From positions 24,067,755 through 24,131,754 of the forward strand of contig CM042539.1 of NCBI GenBank assembly GCA_023630585.1: a stretch of 64,000 nt of DNA. The letters are read 5' to 3'. This document shows positions 44,904 to 57,300 of the stretch, piece after piece. The notes beneath the pieces are model-generated. The model was given only the letters and a program-made list of their open reading frames with translations. It had not been told where the DNA came from and did not search any database. This DNA is from Cranoglanis bouderius. Taxonomy: Eukaryota > Chordata > Actinopteri > Siluriformes > Cranoglanididae. Position numbers and translations under genes: made by a program. Positions within the stretch are counted from its first letter, which is position 1. The number at the start of each line of letters is the position of its first letter.

Positions 44904-47818
44904 AATCACATCAGGTGTTTCCTACCAGAGTTAGCATTAGCAGGAAAAACTGTTGTGCTAACCAGAGAACCCTTGTATTAAAGCTGGCACCCATTTCTAA
45001 CAGGGCAAAAAATATAACTAAATCTTTCACATTTGCAATTGTAAATGAAACCATGATAAATCATGTCAGAACTTTTTCCGTCAGAAACATTTTTTAGGGG
45101 TGTACATGAATAACTATCATTGCTTACTGCATTGTTGTACTAGGCTATATTATACATTTTAACAAAGCTGTTGTATCTGGGAATTTGGTCACACTGAGTT
45201 GGCAACTCTAATGTGCAGGAAAGGATTCTTTTATTTAAATGATCTCAGATATAAGAGGAATTATATGGAGACAAATTAGCCTCATAGTTTTGAGCAATGT
45301 GTATCTCACGCACAAATCCATCTAGAGCTGAGAAACTAACAAAGTGCCAAAAACAAGCAAACTAACCCACAAAAGGACAAACTGACCAAGGGCCATTTCT
45401 GGTTATATGCGGTAAAAGTGGTTGCTTAGGGCCCCCGGACCACCAGTTTTTTAGATAGTGATAAAAGAAGCACACTTTACTATCATTTGGTGAAAAGGTT
45501 TACGTACCAGGCAATTGCACAGGGGCCCTTCTGGAGCAAAAAGAATAGAAACTGTAATTGAAGTTACTAAATTAGGTAACTAACTTAACTAATGTCAGAA
45601 GATTGTGAGAAAGTGATGATCATGAAGGGTTCATATCTATTGTGACGAGCAGGAGGGAGAAGCCAGAATGTGAGGATGCTAATCAGTGGAAGAGAGAGAG
45701 AGAGATAAAGGAGAGAAAAAAGTTTTAAGGATAATCACCGCTCAGGTGGTCCGTCAATATACCGTCAATATAACCTACAATTTTTTCTGAACTATAGCAA
45801 CTATAGCAACAATCACAATGAACAAAGAAATGAAACTGAAAGTGATGCATGTACATTTTTAAGAAAAATTCAACTTTTAATTCTTTGTGTATATAGTTTT
45901 GTTCAGTTATTATTATTTTATCGTATATTATGTTTTCCCCTCATTCCTTCATCCCAAACTGCCCTGAACTGACCCACTAGTTGCACTGAGATTTCTTGTC
46001 TGTTTTGTTGCTCTCACTATTGAGGATGTAGTTGAAATTTAGAAGTAAAGACTCAGCTAGCTAAAAGAAGTGTTAAGTCAGTTCATATAACATTGATAGC
46101 TAGTTACCAGTTACATTAATACTTCTTTGTTTGGTTGAACAATATTTTTTTTGCACTTTCATTGTAAAAAATACTTTTTCCTGAAAATGTGTCATAGCCT
46201 TTTTGTAATGTAAATGTTAAACATTCAGTGTTGATTAAAAAAACCAAAAAAAAAAAAAAAAAACAAAAAAAAAAAAAACAGCTTTAAATGTAAATAGCAG
46301 ACTCAATGTTATTTTTTGTATGTTAACTAGCTGTAATTAGCCAGTTACAGAGCTAGTCACAGGTAGCAGCTAGTTGCCTGTTGCTTAGGGTCCAAATTAG
46401 CAAACTGTTAAGATATAAATAAGAAGTTTAAATGAAGAATTTTCATGACATTAGCAAAAACATTTCCCCATAATATAACGGAGCATGTAGCTGCCACATA
46501 GTCAGCAAACTTCACATGGCTGCTCAGGTTATAAAGTGATTTGATTGTGATGTTAAAGTTGTAACTAACCAGAGAGAGTAGATGAGTCAGACCTTTGCCT
46601 TGTTTGTACAGAGCTCCAAATTTGACTAGGAGAGCAAAACAGTGAAACATATGCTGTAAAAATGAAACACATGATAGGATTACACCGTTTCTCCACTTTA
46701 TTATGTTCAGATGCAAATTAGTGCAGTTGAAGTTGCACTCTGTGCTCACAGATGGGAAAAAACAGCAAGCCTCTCAAAGGATCATCCACACCCAGAACCT
46801 GAGAAACTCTAGCTGCTTTGTCTGAGATGCGAATTCACAACACATATGACTATAATATTTCAGTGTAATTATTATTCCATAGACAAAGGTTAACAAAGGT
46901 AACTGTATATACAACAGGTCACATGTTGCTGAATGACACAACACCGATTCAACAAAACACAAAGTTACAGGTGAAAATACAAACAGTAAACGAGTCAATC
47001 AGTCATGTCTTATTTTCCCACTTCATATGTAGACGCTCTTATTGACAGCATAAAAAATGAAATCGATAAGAAATGCTTCTTCAATGATGCTTAAAGCAGT
47101 ACTTCAGCCAAAAAAAAAAAAAAAGAACTTTACAAAAGTACAAATGTAGTAGATAATGCAAGACATTTATTGTTTGAAAAACGTCTTTAGTTTTGCACTG
47201 CAGCTATGAGGTATACAGTAAGTAAGGGAAGCTTACAGCGACTGGTAGAAATTGTTTTTAGGGAACTTCTAAAACACTGACTTTAAAAACTTCTTGATAA
47301 GTTAATAATCATGTTTCTAGTCAGATTGCTAACTAAATTAAACAATAACTCTTGATAATGGCTTGATCTTTGATAGTCTCTAGTGGAAGTCGGGTGAAAA
47401 ATCGCCTGAAGTTCATTTGAAAGCCAGGCTTGTGACAACACTCAGGGTTCCTAAGCATTATCATAGCCTCTCAGATATTCTCAACAAACTTGCTTATGAC
47501 AGTTGTATGAGATAACATAGGTAATGACACAATAAACTTTAAAATAATGTATACAGTTTATGTCTTAACAACCATCCAACATATTGACTAATTAGTAAGT
47601 CATCACTACAACCCTTTTTATTATATGCTCATTCCATTCTCTTTCCTCTGGTGAGCTTTGGCCATAGTTTCGCCAGGAAACAGGGCCAATTTACAGTCAG
47701 CGACTCACTTCTGCCTTGTCTAAGCAGGAAATAAATAAACAGATAAAACACATTCTCATAACATCTTCCTAGTTAGTTAGATAATTATGTTGGCTAGATT
47801 GTTGGCTGCTACCTGAGC

Positions 47819-48222
47819 TGAAAGTATGTGAACACCTGACCATCACACCCATATGTGGGCTTTCCCCAAACTATTGCCACAAAGCATACAATTGTCTAGA
47901 ATGTCTTTGTTTGCTGTAGCATTATGACCCCTTTTTACTGGAACTAAGGAGCCCCAAACCTGTTCCAGCATGACAGTGCTGCTGTGCACCAAATGAAGAC
48001 ATGGTTTGCCAAGGTTGGAGTGGAAGAACTCGAGTGGCCTGCACAGAGCCCTGACCTCCACCCCACTGAACACCTACAGGATGAATTGGAATGCCGACTA
48101 TGTACAAAGCCTTATTGCCCCACATCTGTGCCTGACCTCACTAATGCTCTTGTAGGAGCAAAAGGGAGATGTTCAGCAAGCACATGTTGGCTAGGTGTCC
48201 CCATACTTTTGGCCATATAGTG
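47819..48222 (+). mobile_element. Tc1-like transposon, internally deleted
   Basis: GTATGTGAACACCTGACCAT at the left; CCCATACTTTTGGCCATATA then GTGTA at the right. Plus-strand frame about 47984-48220 keeps MKTWFAKVGVEELEWPAQSP then DLHPTEHLQDELE, the final catalytic block region of a Tc1 transposase (usual DLNPTEHLWDELE). The N-terminal half is missing. Confidence 0.8.
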
Positions 48223-48717
48223 TATTTCAGTCAAACTGCAAAACTTAAACAATGTATTTGGTGAAAAAAAAAAGTAAACTAGTTTTAATTGTTCCATCAT
48301 ATTACACACAAGTGTTACTTCACCACACAGCTAAGTGTTACTAAAGTTTAACACACCTGCTTCAACTTTAGCTAGAGAACAGTTGTCTAATGAACTGGAG
48401 CTGAGATGTGTAGTACAAATGCTGGAGCATCCTGTAATCCTACAGACTTAGCCGTGAGTGCCACTACAAAGGCCACGAGACATATGGGTAATGTTCTCTG
48501 CTCATTAGCAAGCACTCAAGCTGTTTCAGTCTCCTTCATCCTTCTTGAAGTCCACTTCCTACCTAACATCTGCTACTCGTACCTGACCAAAAGCCTGGTT
48601 ATGCATTTTAAATATAATGTGAGTGGTTTTCATTCTTCATTAACATGATTGTGGATGGCTAAATAATTCTTTTTAAGCCAGCACTAAGAGTCTGAGCCAA
48701 TGCTTAAAAAAAAGATA

Positions 48718-49650
48718 CTATCCTTGGATTTGTACCATCCATCCACCTAAAAAGATTGTTTCAAGTTTTGATGGTGATTCATCTACATCCTCTTCTGGTT
48801 CAGCCAGTTCATTTAGCTGATTGTTGCTCACAATGCAGTTCCTGTCATTTGGCAGGAGATCTGGTAGGATTCCTGGTACCCAGTTTTCTCTGTAGTTTGA
48901 GGCAGATAACAGGACTTTGGAAATAGTTTCATTAGAGGGTAACTCCGAGCAGATCTGAGGGACCCCGTTTGGTAGGTAGGTGTTCCTGTAACCAGAACTT
49001 AATTCATTGTCTGTCCAGACTGACTCACCCATGGAGACAAGATCTGTCAGCAAAAGAGTCCTCTCTTCAACTTGTGTTGATCTTGCCACAAAAGGCATGA
49101 TCTCTGAGCTGTGGTTCACATTTGAATCCACAGGCTGGAATGCTATGGAGAACTGCAATTTCCCGTTGGCACCACGTGACACTGGCAGCACCAAAAGCTC
49201 ACTGGTGGAGTCTGGCTCTGTCATGCCTTGGTCTTCTTCTGGTTCTGTGTTAGAGAAGACCTGGAATAGATCCTCTTCTGTGCAAGAGGACAATCCAGGG
49301 CTGATGGAGTCTCCTAACCCACTGTCGTTAGTACAACTAGACAACTCTTCTCGATCCTGGGATTCCATCACATCCACCACCATGCTATAACTGGTGCAGG
49401 ATTCAGCACTCTGGCCACTAACTGGCACTACTTGTTCATTAGTGTAAGAATGACAGTGCCAGTCTTGGTCGTGGTAGTCCTGGGCGGCGTAACCTGGATT
49501 GCTCTCAGCTTTTGTCTCCTTCAGGACTTTAGGCAAGGTTAGTTCAGATTTGATGGTATTCCATGGAGATTCAGTGTATACCTTCACAGGGTTTATTTCA
49601 ACTTTAGGATCTGGGTTGAAATTTGGAGCGGTGTTCATCAACACGATCTG
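48718..49650 (-). CDS. il22ra1: il22ra1 exon 7 (cytoplasmic tail and stop)
   Basis: 933 nt, acceptor ttcttctccgtag, stop TAG at 48720-48718. Encodes residues 270-579: QIVLMNTAPNFNPDPKVE onward. Tyrosines lie at 294, 323 (YAAQ), 328 (YHDQ), 338 and 357, with three more distally (SGYRNTYLP and NYREN). DSGLGDS sits in an acidic Ser-rich stretch and could be a beta-TrCP-type phosphodegron. The protein ends GGWMVQIQG. No AATAAA was found close to the stop; the nearest candidate is a variant ATTAAA on the minus strand around 48284. Confidence 0.92.
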   Translation of the reverse strand, partial: QIVLMNTAPNFNPDPKVEINPVKVYTESPWNTIKSELTLPKVLKETKAESNPGYAAQDYHDQDWHCHSYTNEQVVPVSGQSAESCTSYSMVVDVMESQDREELSSCTNDSGLGDSISPGLSSCTEEDLFQVFSNTEPEEDQGMTEPDSTSELLVLPVSRGANGKLQFSIAFQPVDSNVNHSSEIMPFVARSTQVEERTLLLTDLVSMGESVWTDNELSSGYRNTYLPNGVPQICSELPSNETISKVLLSASNYRENWVPGILPDLLPNDRNCIVSNNQLNELAEPEEDVDESPSKLETIFLGGWMVQIQG

Positions 49651-49760
49651 CTACGGAGAAGAAGAGAAAAGAGGTATAAATTTGCTGTTTAGTCCATTTC
49701 AACAACCAAAATTTAATACTAGAAAGCTGTTTTTTTGTATTGTTTCAACAACATCCCTTG

Positions 49761-49841
<81 letters not shown>

Positions 49842-51289
49842 GTAAAATTTCAATTTTATATACATTTCAATTTCAACGTTTCAATTACGTTCAATTCAGA
49901 CCTTGAACTTAAAGTCCCGAGAAGTGCCTTGACCCATGCCAAGTTATTTGATGTGTTGACGTAATTTCCACTGAAACAGGAAGTCAGGGCAGGACATATC
50001 AAGTGGCTCCTCCCCCTTTTTTAATAGCTACTAGCATTTAGCTTACCTCACAGCCCGGGCTAAGCCGCATTTGACAGTTAGTACCATGGACGCAAGCCAG
50101 AGCAATAAAGATGAATTGGGTTTACTTGGGGAGGATTTTTCTCCACCTCCTTCACCTGTTCCAGCCATTTCATTCTTAACCAACTTACAGTTGGAAAACT
50201 AATAAAATACATGCGTTCGAACAGCCAAATACAATGGCAACTTTGGCAACTTGATTTTTGTAATGTTGGGGGTGGGACACTTTAGAATCTAGAGAGCATT
50301 TGATTGGACAGAAAATCTGATGAGAAGCTGAAGTGCAGAATGTCTTCATAAGACATGACATGAGTGTCATCATAATTGTTGATCCGTATTGGCGGTAGAG
50401 AGAGAGACTGTAAACTTTGAATGCATATATCTTCTAAATGTGAATTTTGTTATTGTTTTGGTGCACACTAGCTTATAGGTAACCTTAAGGCTAACATATT
50501 CATACTAAAGGCCCAATCAAATTTTGATTTCATGGGGAATTTATTTATTTATTTATGTTTTTGCCAAGTTCTTGTCTTTAAGGTGGTGGTCTAGATGGTA
50601 TTAAAGACACTGTCTTGAATGTGGAGGTGTGAGCGGTACTGAGGTAATTTTAATAATCCCAGAAAATCAATTTAAGCACCTGCGTAAGATGACTCTGAAT
50701 ACAAGGAACTTTGCCTCTGTAAATCTGTCTTTTGACTTAAATCTGCAAGTTGAATACAGCCCATAGCCAATGTAGCTCACAGGAAAAAGTGCCTGGAAAC
50801 CTTTAAAAAAGCATAAATAACCCAAGCTACTTTTTACTGTATTGGCTTAGTGATGTGAACAGCTTTGGTGAGCGTTTCTCCCATGTCTGTCTTACCCTTG
50901 ATTACACTAGTGTGAGTCTGAGTGTGGATATTTTAAACGTTTATTGTCTGAATTCAACTGTTCTTGGACATTCCAGGCTTTCCAATCTTTTCTCACTGCA
51001 GGAACCAAGTCAGATTTTTATTTATTTATTCATTTCTTGTGGTAATAGCACATACAGCACACATGCAGTGTATAGAGATTCAGTTGAAAAAAAAAAAAGC
51101 ACTGAACTATTGCTTTAATAGTGTAAACTGAAAAATAACTTGAAGAGAATCAACTCAATAAAAAAAAAGCATCCACCATTCATGTAAACTCAGATCACGA
51201 AAATTGGCTGCAGGCCAAAAACAAAGGTATGTAACAAAGGTGTGTGTGTGTGTGAGCGAAGCACATTCCACTGTAACCTCTCCCCACAT

Positions 51290-51320
<31 letters not shown>

Positions 51321-54300
51321 TAATCTTATAACTTGTCATTGCCAGGACCATTGAGGTACAGCTTGTTCCATGTACACTTACAAAGGGAATTTTCACAGCA
51401 CAGTTTCCTGAAAGAGAAATTGTCTTACCAGCGCCTTGGGCAGGTTCCTCTTCCTTGTGACGTGTTGCTGGCACAAAATCAACACCAACGTGATCAGGAG
51501 GAATAGAGCCACTACCGCAGACACAATGAATATAGGAATCCAGGGCTTGTCTGCAGCTGGAGAGAAAACAAAAGACCAAATATAAAGCTTAGGTTAACTC
51601 ACCATAAAGATATGATATGAAAGGTTAATCTTAGGTAAGCATGAGCTGGTTTGAGAATTGCATAATTCCTGATAACTTTCTAGACATACAAAAGGTACAG
51701 CATGTGAAAATTTATTTATTTATTTTTTCTTTTCCAGCTGGCGAGCTTACAGTGCAGCATTTAAGTATCTGATATTTTGTACCTCATACCCCTATAAGTG
51801 AGTAATGTGAATACTATATAGGTGTGATATGAGGGCAGTTCTAATCTTACTGGTTTCTGACATGTTCACATGAAACCTTTTCATAGCGAGCAGAAAATAA
51901 ACAAACACTCCTGTTTTCACCTGGCAAAGTCACACAGAAGGTGGTGTTTTCACTCTGTCGTTTTATGGAGGGATGAGTGAGCTCATACAACGCAATGCCG
52001 CAGTATTCTGTTTTCTCGTCTAAATGACTCAGTGTAATCATGCCAGATGTGTTCTGAAACACCTGTAAAAGAGATAGGTGATAATTGATAATAAAATGTG
52101 TTTGGTAGTGCAACTTTATGTATTTAAGACAATATTTCAGTCAGAAATTCTAATTTGTTTTAAAAGAATTAGCAAGGCATAAGACTTAGCAGCACCATGG
52201 CTAGCAATGATAGCAATTCTGTCTAAATGTATACACTTGTAGTATATACTTAATGTTTAAATAAAATAAGGGAATAATCATAGTTACATGCTATATTAAC
52301 TTAGAGGATGAGCTACTGAAGCCACCACTGATGAGAACAAGTTTTACTTAAGTTCATAACATACCATGACATCTAGCTACTAATACAGCCGTAACTGTAT
52401 TTTGGCTGCAACAGTGACATTGCTTTTCATACAAATGAGTAGCCTTACTTTACCTAAGCTTCATTATATATAAAGAAAAACATTAACCTAGCAAGCTGAC
52501 ATATCTAGCTAAGGTTAGCAGAGAAAACCAGAGCAAGACATAGCTTACTTGGGTAACTTGAGTAATAATGTTCAGCAGTGCTAGACCAAACATTTAATAT
52601 TTACCATTCAATTAAAATAAAGTTGAAATAAATATGTTGACTTAATATCGTTATTTAGACTTAACATCTATAGATGTCTAAGATGTCTATGTCTATGTAT
52701 TATGTCATTATTATGTTATATAAACATAATGAGTATTTATTTTGACTTCATTGACCTCATTATTTCAAGTTATCTCATTGTTTTGACATATCTCATTATT
52801 TCAACTTAATATTTAACACCCCAGAATCAATCGAGAAGACTAATTTATTGAATATTAGGTTATAATTCTTATTCTATATGTTGTTTCTCAGAGAGGGTTT
52901 TTAACAACATAATATCTTGAAACAATGAGTTTTTAAGTTGAAATAACGTGTTATTAAGTCAAAATTATGACACAGCACTTCAACATATTTTTCACAACTT
53001 GTGGTTCAGAGCTTCTGTACACATGAAATGTCTTGTCACAAAACTGACAAAAAGTCTGAATTGTTTGCGAATACTGTATGTTTAGAGCACTTTATGCCAA
53101 TGAGGAATGGAAGAACCAGTGTAGCAGCTAATTGGCCTCAAGTCAATGTTTATAGAATGATGTCCTTAGCTACAGTATCTAAGTCTCTAATATATACAGT
53201 ATTGTGCAAAAGTTTTAGGCACATGCAAAGAAATGCTGTAGAGCAAAGATGCCTTCAAAATGATGAAATTAAATATTTCTACATTTTAAAAAAATACCGT
53301 AAAGAGCAGTAAACAGTAGTAAATGAAACAAAGTCAATATTTGGTGTGACAAAAAAATAAAAATTACAATAAAAATAGTAGTCTCCGGTAGAATTTGTGC
53401 AGTTTTATAAGGAAATGAGCTGGTAAGTTTTATTGAGCATCTTGCAGAACCAGCCACAGTTCTTTTGGAGAGTTTGACTTTCGCACTCGCTTCTTATTTT
53501 TGCAGCAAAACCCAGCAGCCTTCATTGTGTTTTTTGTCTGAAAAGTGATCTCTTGCGTAATATGCTGCTTTCTTTAATGACATACAAACATTTTTCTGTA
53601 ACATTTAATTTTGTACTAGAAAACTAATGTTTGGGAATCTAAAATGTTTTCTGTACTGACTTGATAATGTAAAAGTCATAAAATAAAAAATCTAGAACAA
53701 AGTTTGTACTAAAATAAATAGGGTGCCTAAAACTTTTGCACAGTACTGTATATTACTGTTATAATACCTACAGTACTGTACTACAAAGGTTTTCTTCTCA
53801 CCAAGACTAAAATGAAATATACGAAGCTACGTATATTCACTACATTCCATTATGGTAACATGCAAGTAGACATTACCTTTCCAGCTTCAGACTCTGGATG
53901 TGTGAGTGTGACAATGTAGTTAACAGACGATTTCCCAGAATCCTGGCACCTTTCCCAACAGCTGAGCTCCCTAATTGAGTGGTTCTGAGGCCCCATGGGA
54001 GTGGCAAGTGTTACGGTGAAGGAGGACCCGGCCGTTATCACGGACAACCTTGGAGCTTCCAGAGAAGCTGACAAGAAAGAGAAAGAGAAAGAAAGCAAAA
54101 GTAATTAGTGTCATGAGATCCAATAATCTACAGAGATAATCTACAGATTCCTAAAATACAGTTACTTCCTGTTTTATATGCAGCGCTTTAAGTAATACAA
54201 AATCCTAGCGCACAGATCATATAGGTCCACAAAATTCCACAGTGAATATATAAATATTTAAAAAAAAATCTTAATGGTCTTACTTTTTTCTAAGGGAATG

Positions 54301-57300
54301 AATCGCATGAATTCACCGAGGCATAACTCATCAGCCATGACCTTGATGAAATATTTAGAACGAATGTCCATCATCACAGAGCTGAGATCACAGAAACGTT
54401 CAAAGATATTCTGGCATCCAGTCATCAGCTTGGGTCGCGCTCCATATCTATAAGGAACAGACACATTACATCAGTGATGACAATGATATTTAAACATATA
54501 GATTTTCACATTTATAGTTACATTTAATATATTAGACTGACCACAATATGGCTATTAACAGTTGGTATCCACACCAGTCTCTCATTTTTTTCTCATGAAA
54601 TAATATTGTAATAATCATAATGTTACCGAGAAACTGCAAAACTGTCCACCATGAAAACTTTCCTGTGCCAGTAAACTTAAAATTACCAGCTTCACCTATG
54701 ACTATTACAAAGTGCTGACACTGGAGACTCCTTCCCAAAACATCTCCACACAGAAAATGTCAGCATATTAACAAATATAAATTTTGCAGTCTATTTATGT
54801 GTAGTGTCTGCCATATATGTCGGTGTGACTTAGCTGTTATTACACAAGCAATAATGTGGAAAATAAATCGAACCCTTCTGACCAACTACAATAGAGAATT
54901 CCACAGCACTGTGTTGTACATTTTCAAAATCATCACTGTTCAGACCTAGCTGGTAACTCTTGAGAAACAGACCCTTCCTGTAAATTGCATAACTGTGTCT
55001 TTGATTAAACCAAAAATTGAGTGATCTGAGAGATAATGTGGGAAAGCACCAAACAACTGCATATCACTATATCAGTGTTAGATATCAAAAACATATCCTT
55101 ACACACTGAATTCTTCCTGTACTGCATGGATAAAGAGCTTCAGAGATTAAGTTACACTCTAAACAAAACCAATTTTTGAAAGACCAAATTGCATCATGGA
55201 ACCATTGACCTGACTGTAGTGGTTGTTCTTGGTTGCTTGTGAAAGGCTGATTATTATTTAATGAGGTCAGTCAGATGGATTGGAACAGAAGGAAACTGAA
55301 ATCTGAGTAGGAATAACAAGCCATTAGCCTCTGATAAAGGAGGCAACCAGACCGTGGTGTACATGCACGTACATGGTGCACGTGTTGCTCCACATTAATG
55401 TTGGATTAGGCACTGAATCTTCTATATTGCCCTTCCTTTGTTGGGGAAGTTTCTCAGCCCCCTGAACCCCATTGAAACTCAAACCACACGGCCAGTAAAA
55501 GCTCTCAGAGTGCACCAGAACAGTGGAAGACTGCACTCCATTGCAATTGACCTCCTGGGCCACCAAGTGGAGAAGATTTTAACCGACAGGTTTGACTTTT
55601 GCAGGACATTTTTTCACTCCAGCTTCTTTTTTTTTTTTAAATGCTTTGGATTTTAAAGCCAACCGTCTTCACCATTTTAACTGACAAAGAAAGCTCTTTA
55701 GAAAACATTTGCTTGAATAGGAAGAAAATGATGGAAGGATAAACAACAATAGCCTACGTGTCTTCTTTCACAAGCTTCACTTACCCCCCCCCCCCCCCTA
55801 CTCCCCCCGCTTGACGGATATTTTTCTTGGCTGTTACTTGGCTTTTTCAAGCCGAGTGTGAAGCAAGAAATAATTAGGCAAGGACACGTGAACGTAGGCA
55901 ATTATTTGAAGATAGGAGTATGTCTCCAGATAAAAGAGGCCAAAGTACAAGATGGGAGGGAAATGCACTCAAAGAGAGGGTCATGAGGTCGAGATTAATG
56001 ATCACAGATGGAAAAGGTTGGATAGATGTATTTACAATCCAGAATACCAACAGTCTCTATGGTAGCAGGAGGTAAACACTTGATCAGTCACTACAGTACA
56101 ACTTAATACACCTGAATGGTGACTCAACATTTAGTTATGGAAGCACCAAGACTATGAAGAAAACAAGGTGAGTCAAAGAGTGTTCAGATGCTAGGAAGGG
56201 TTTGCAGATTTTCAACATTGTTTTGCAAGAGCACACCCTCAACTTAAAAGCTTGGCTTCTTGCTCTGCACTGCACAGTCCCCATTGAAGTTTGGGAGAAC
56301 GGCCATGTCTGAAGCTCCACCTTCTTCATAATAACTTTCTGTAAATTTTCTTCACTAGTGATTAAGTTTCCGTATGTGGTATTTTCCCATCTCTTCCCCA
56401 CTATTCAACAAGTCCTACCCAAGACTCGTTAATGTGTGGCCTGGCATGAAGCATGACTGTGGAACTGTTCATCTCAGCTTGGAGTTCTTGGCAGGTTCTG
56501 CTTTGTGTTAGATAACCAGATCTGCTACTAAAGACCCTTGGATCGAAGTTGTTGAATGTAATAGTTGTTAAAATTCCTTGCTTACAAAGGTTGGGATAAG
56601 CAACTAACATGTTTTGTTTTGTCTTTGTGCTTCACATTCTCGCTTTTGACTAGTGCAAATGAGACATTTTGCTTTTGGCTGACGTTAAGTACCAGACATT
56701 TTGTTCTTAGCAGATACTAGATAACTGACTTTTTTAGTATTAGAATTTTGGGATATTTAAAGGTTTTCAGTTTCAAAAAGGTTGTTATGGTGGAAAATCT
56801 CTGATGGGAAGACAAATTGTTGCAGAGTTTAATGTGGAACCTTTCGAACGTTTCCCCAGAGGGACAAGCTGAATAGATTTTTCTAGAAGTTTCTAGATTT
56901 AAACTTTTAGGAGAATTTTTGTAGAATTTTTAAAAATTTTGTTTACAATTCTGTAAATTTTGTTTACAATTCTGTAAATTTTGTTTACAATTCTTGCTTC
57001 TCGTTAATGCAAGATGCTTAATGTTTTAACAGGATTTTAGTAAAAAAACAAAACAAAACCTGGTAGTAACAGGTTGTAAATCTGTATTTTATAAGCATAT
57101 TCTTATAGGAACCATGGCACTACATTATATCTGGAAACAAAGAAAAAAAAAGATTTCTATCCAATAATTTATATTACAGCAATTAGATTGCAACAGAGTG
57201 ATAGAGCAGGGGACAAGTGGTAGTTCAATGCCTGGAGAGATTTCCCCACACAGTATAATACAAAGATATGGTATCAAGGCTGAATTGGACAAAACCAGAA

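Larger units (their letters stand above)
41505..48717. other. intergenic between myom3 and il22ra1: repeats, no gene
   Basis: Includes a MITE (42455-42775), a Tc1 derivative (43290-43828), an L2 3' fragment (44770-44903), poly-A stretches (46240-46282) and a Tc1 fragment (47819-48222). The il22ra1 3' UTR lies at the right end, with no firm poly(A) signal. Bases 45000-47800 show nothing that can be supported as coding. Confidence 0.6.
49651..51428. other. il22ra1 intron 6: TA repeat and TG/CA inverted pair
   Basis: A long (TA)n run (49765-49842) lies about 115 nt upstream of the last acceptor. A (TG)n / (CA)n pair sits at 51241-51320. Around 49980-50210 there is a GC-richer segment with a 38-codon frame (50086-50202) of unknown meaning. 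Confidence 0.6.

Noticed and set aside
49007..49390. 127-codon plus-strand frame
   Set aside because: Shadow of the il22ra1 last exon on the other strand.
56135..56610. Minus-strand frames with MLHARPHI, a little like the NARPH block of mariner transposases
   Set aside because: Too short and broken, and no TIRs were found around it; left unassigned.
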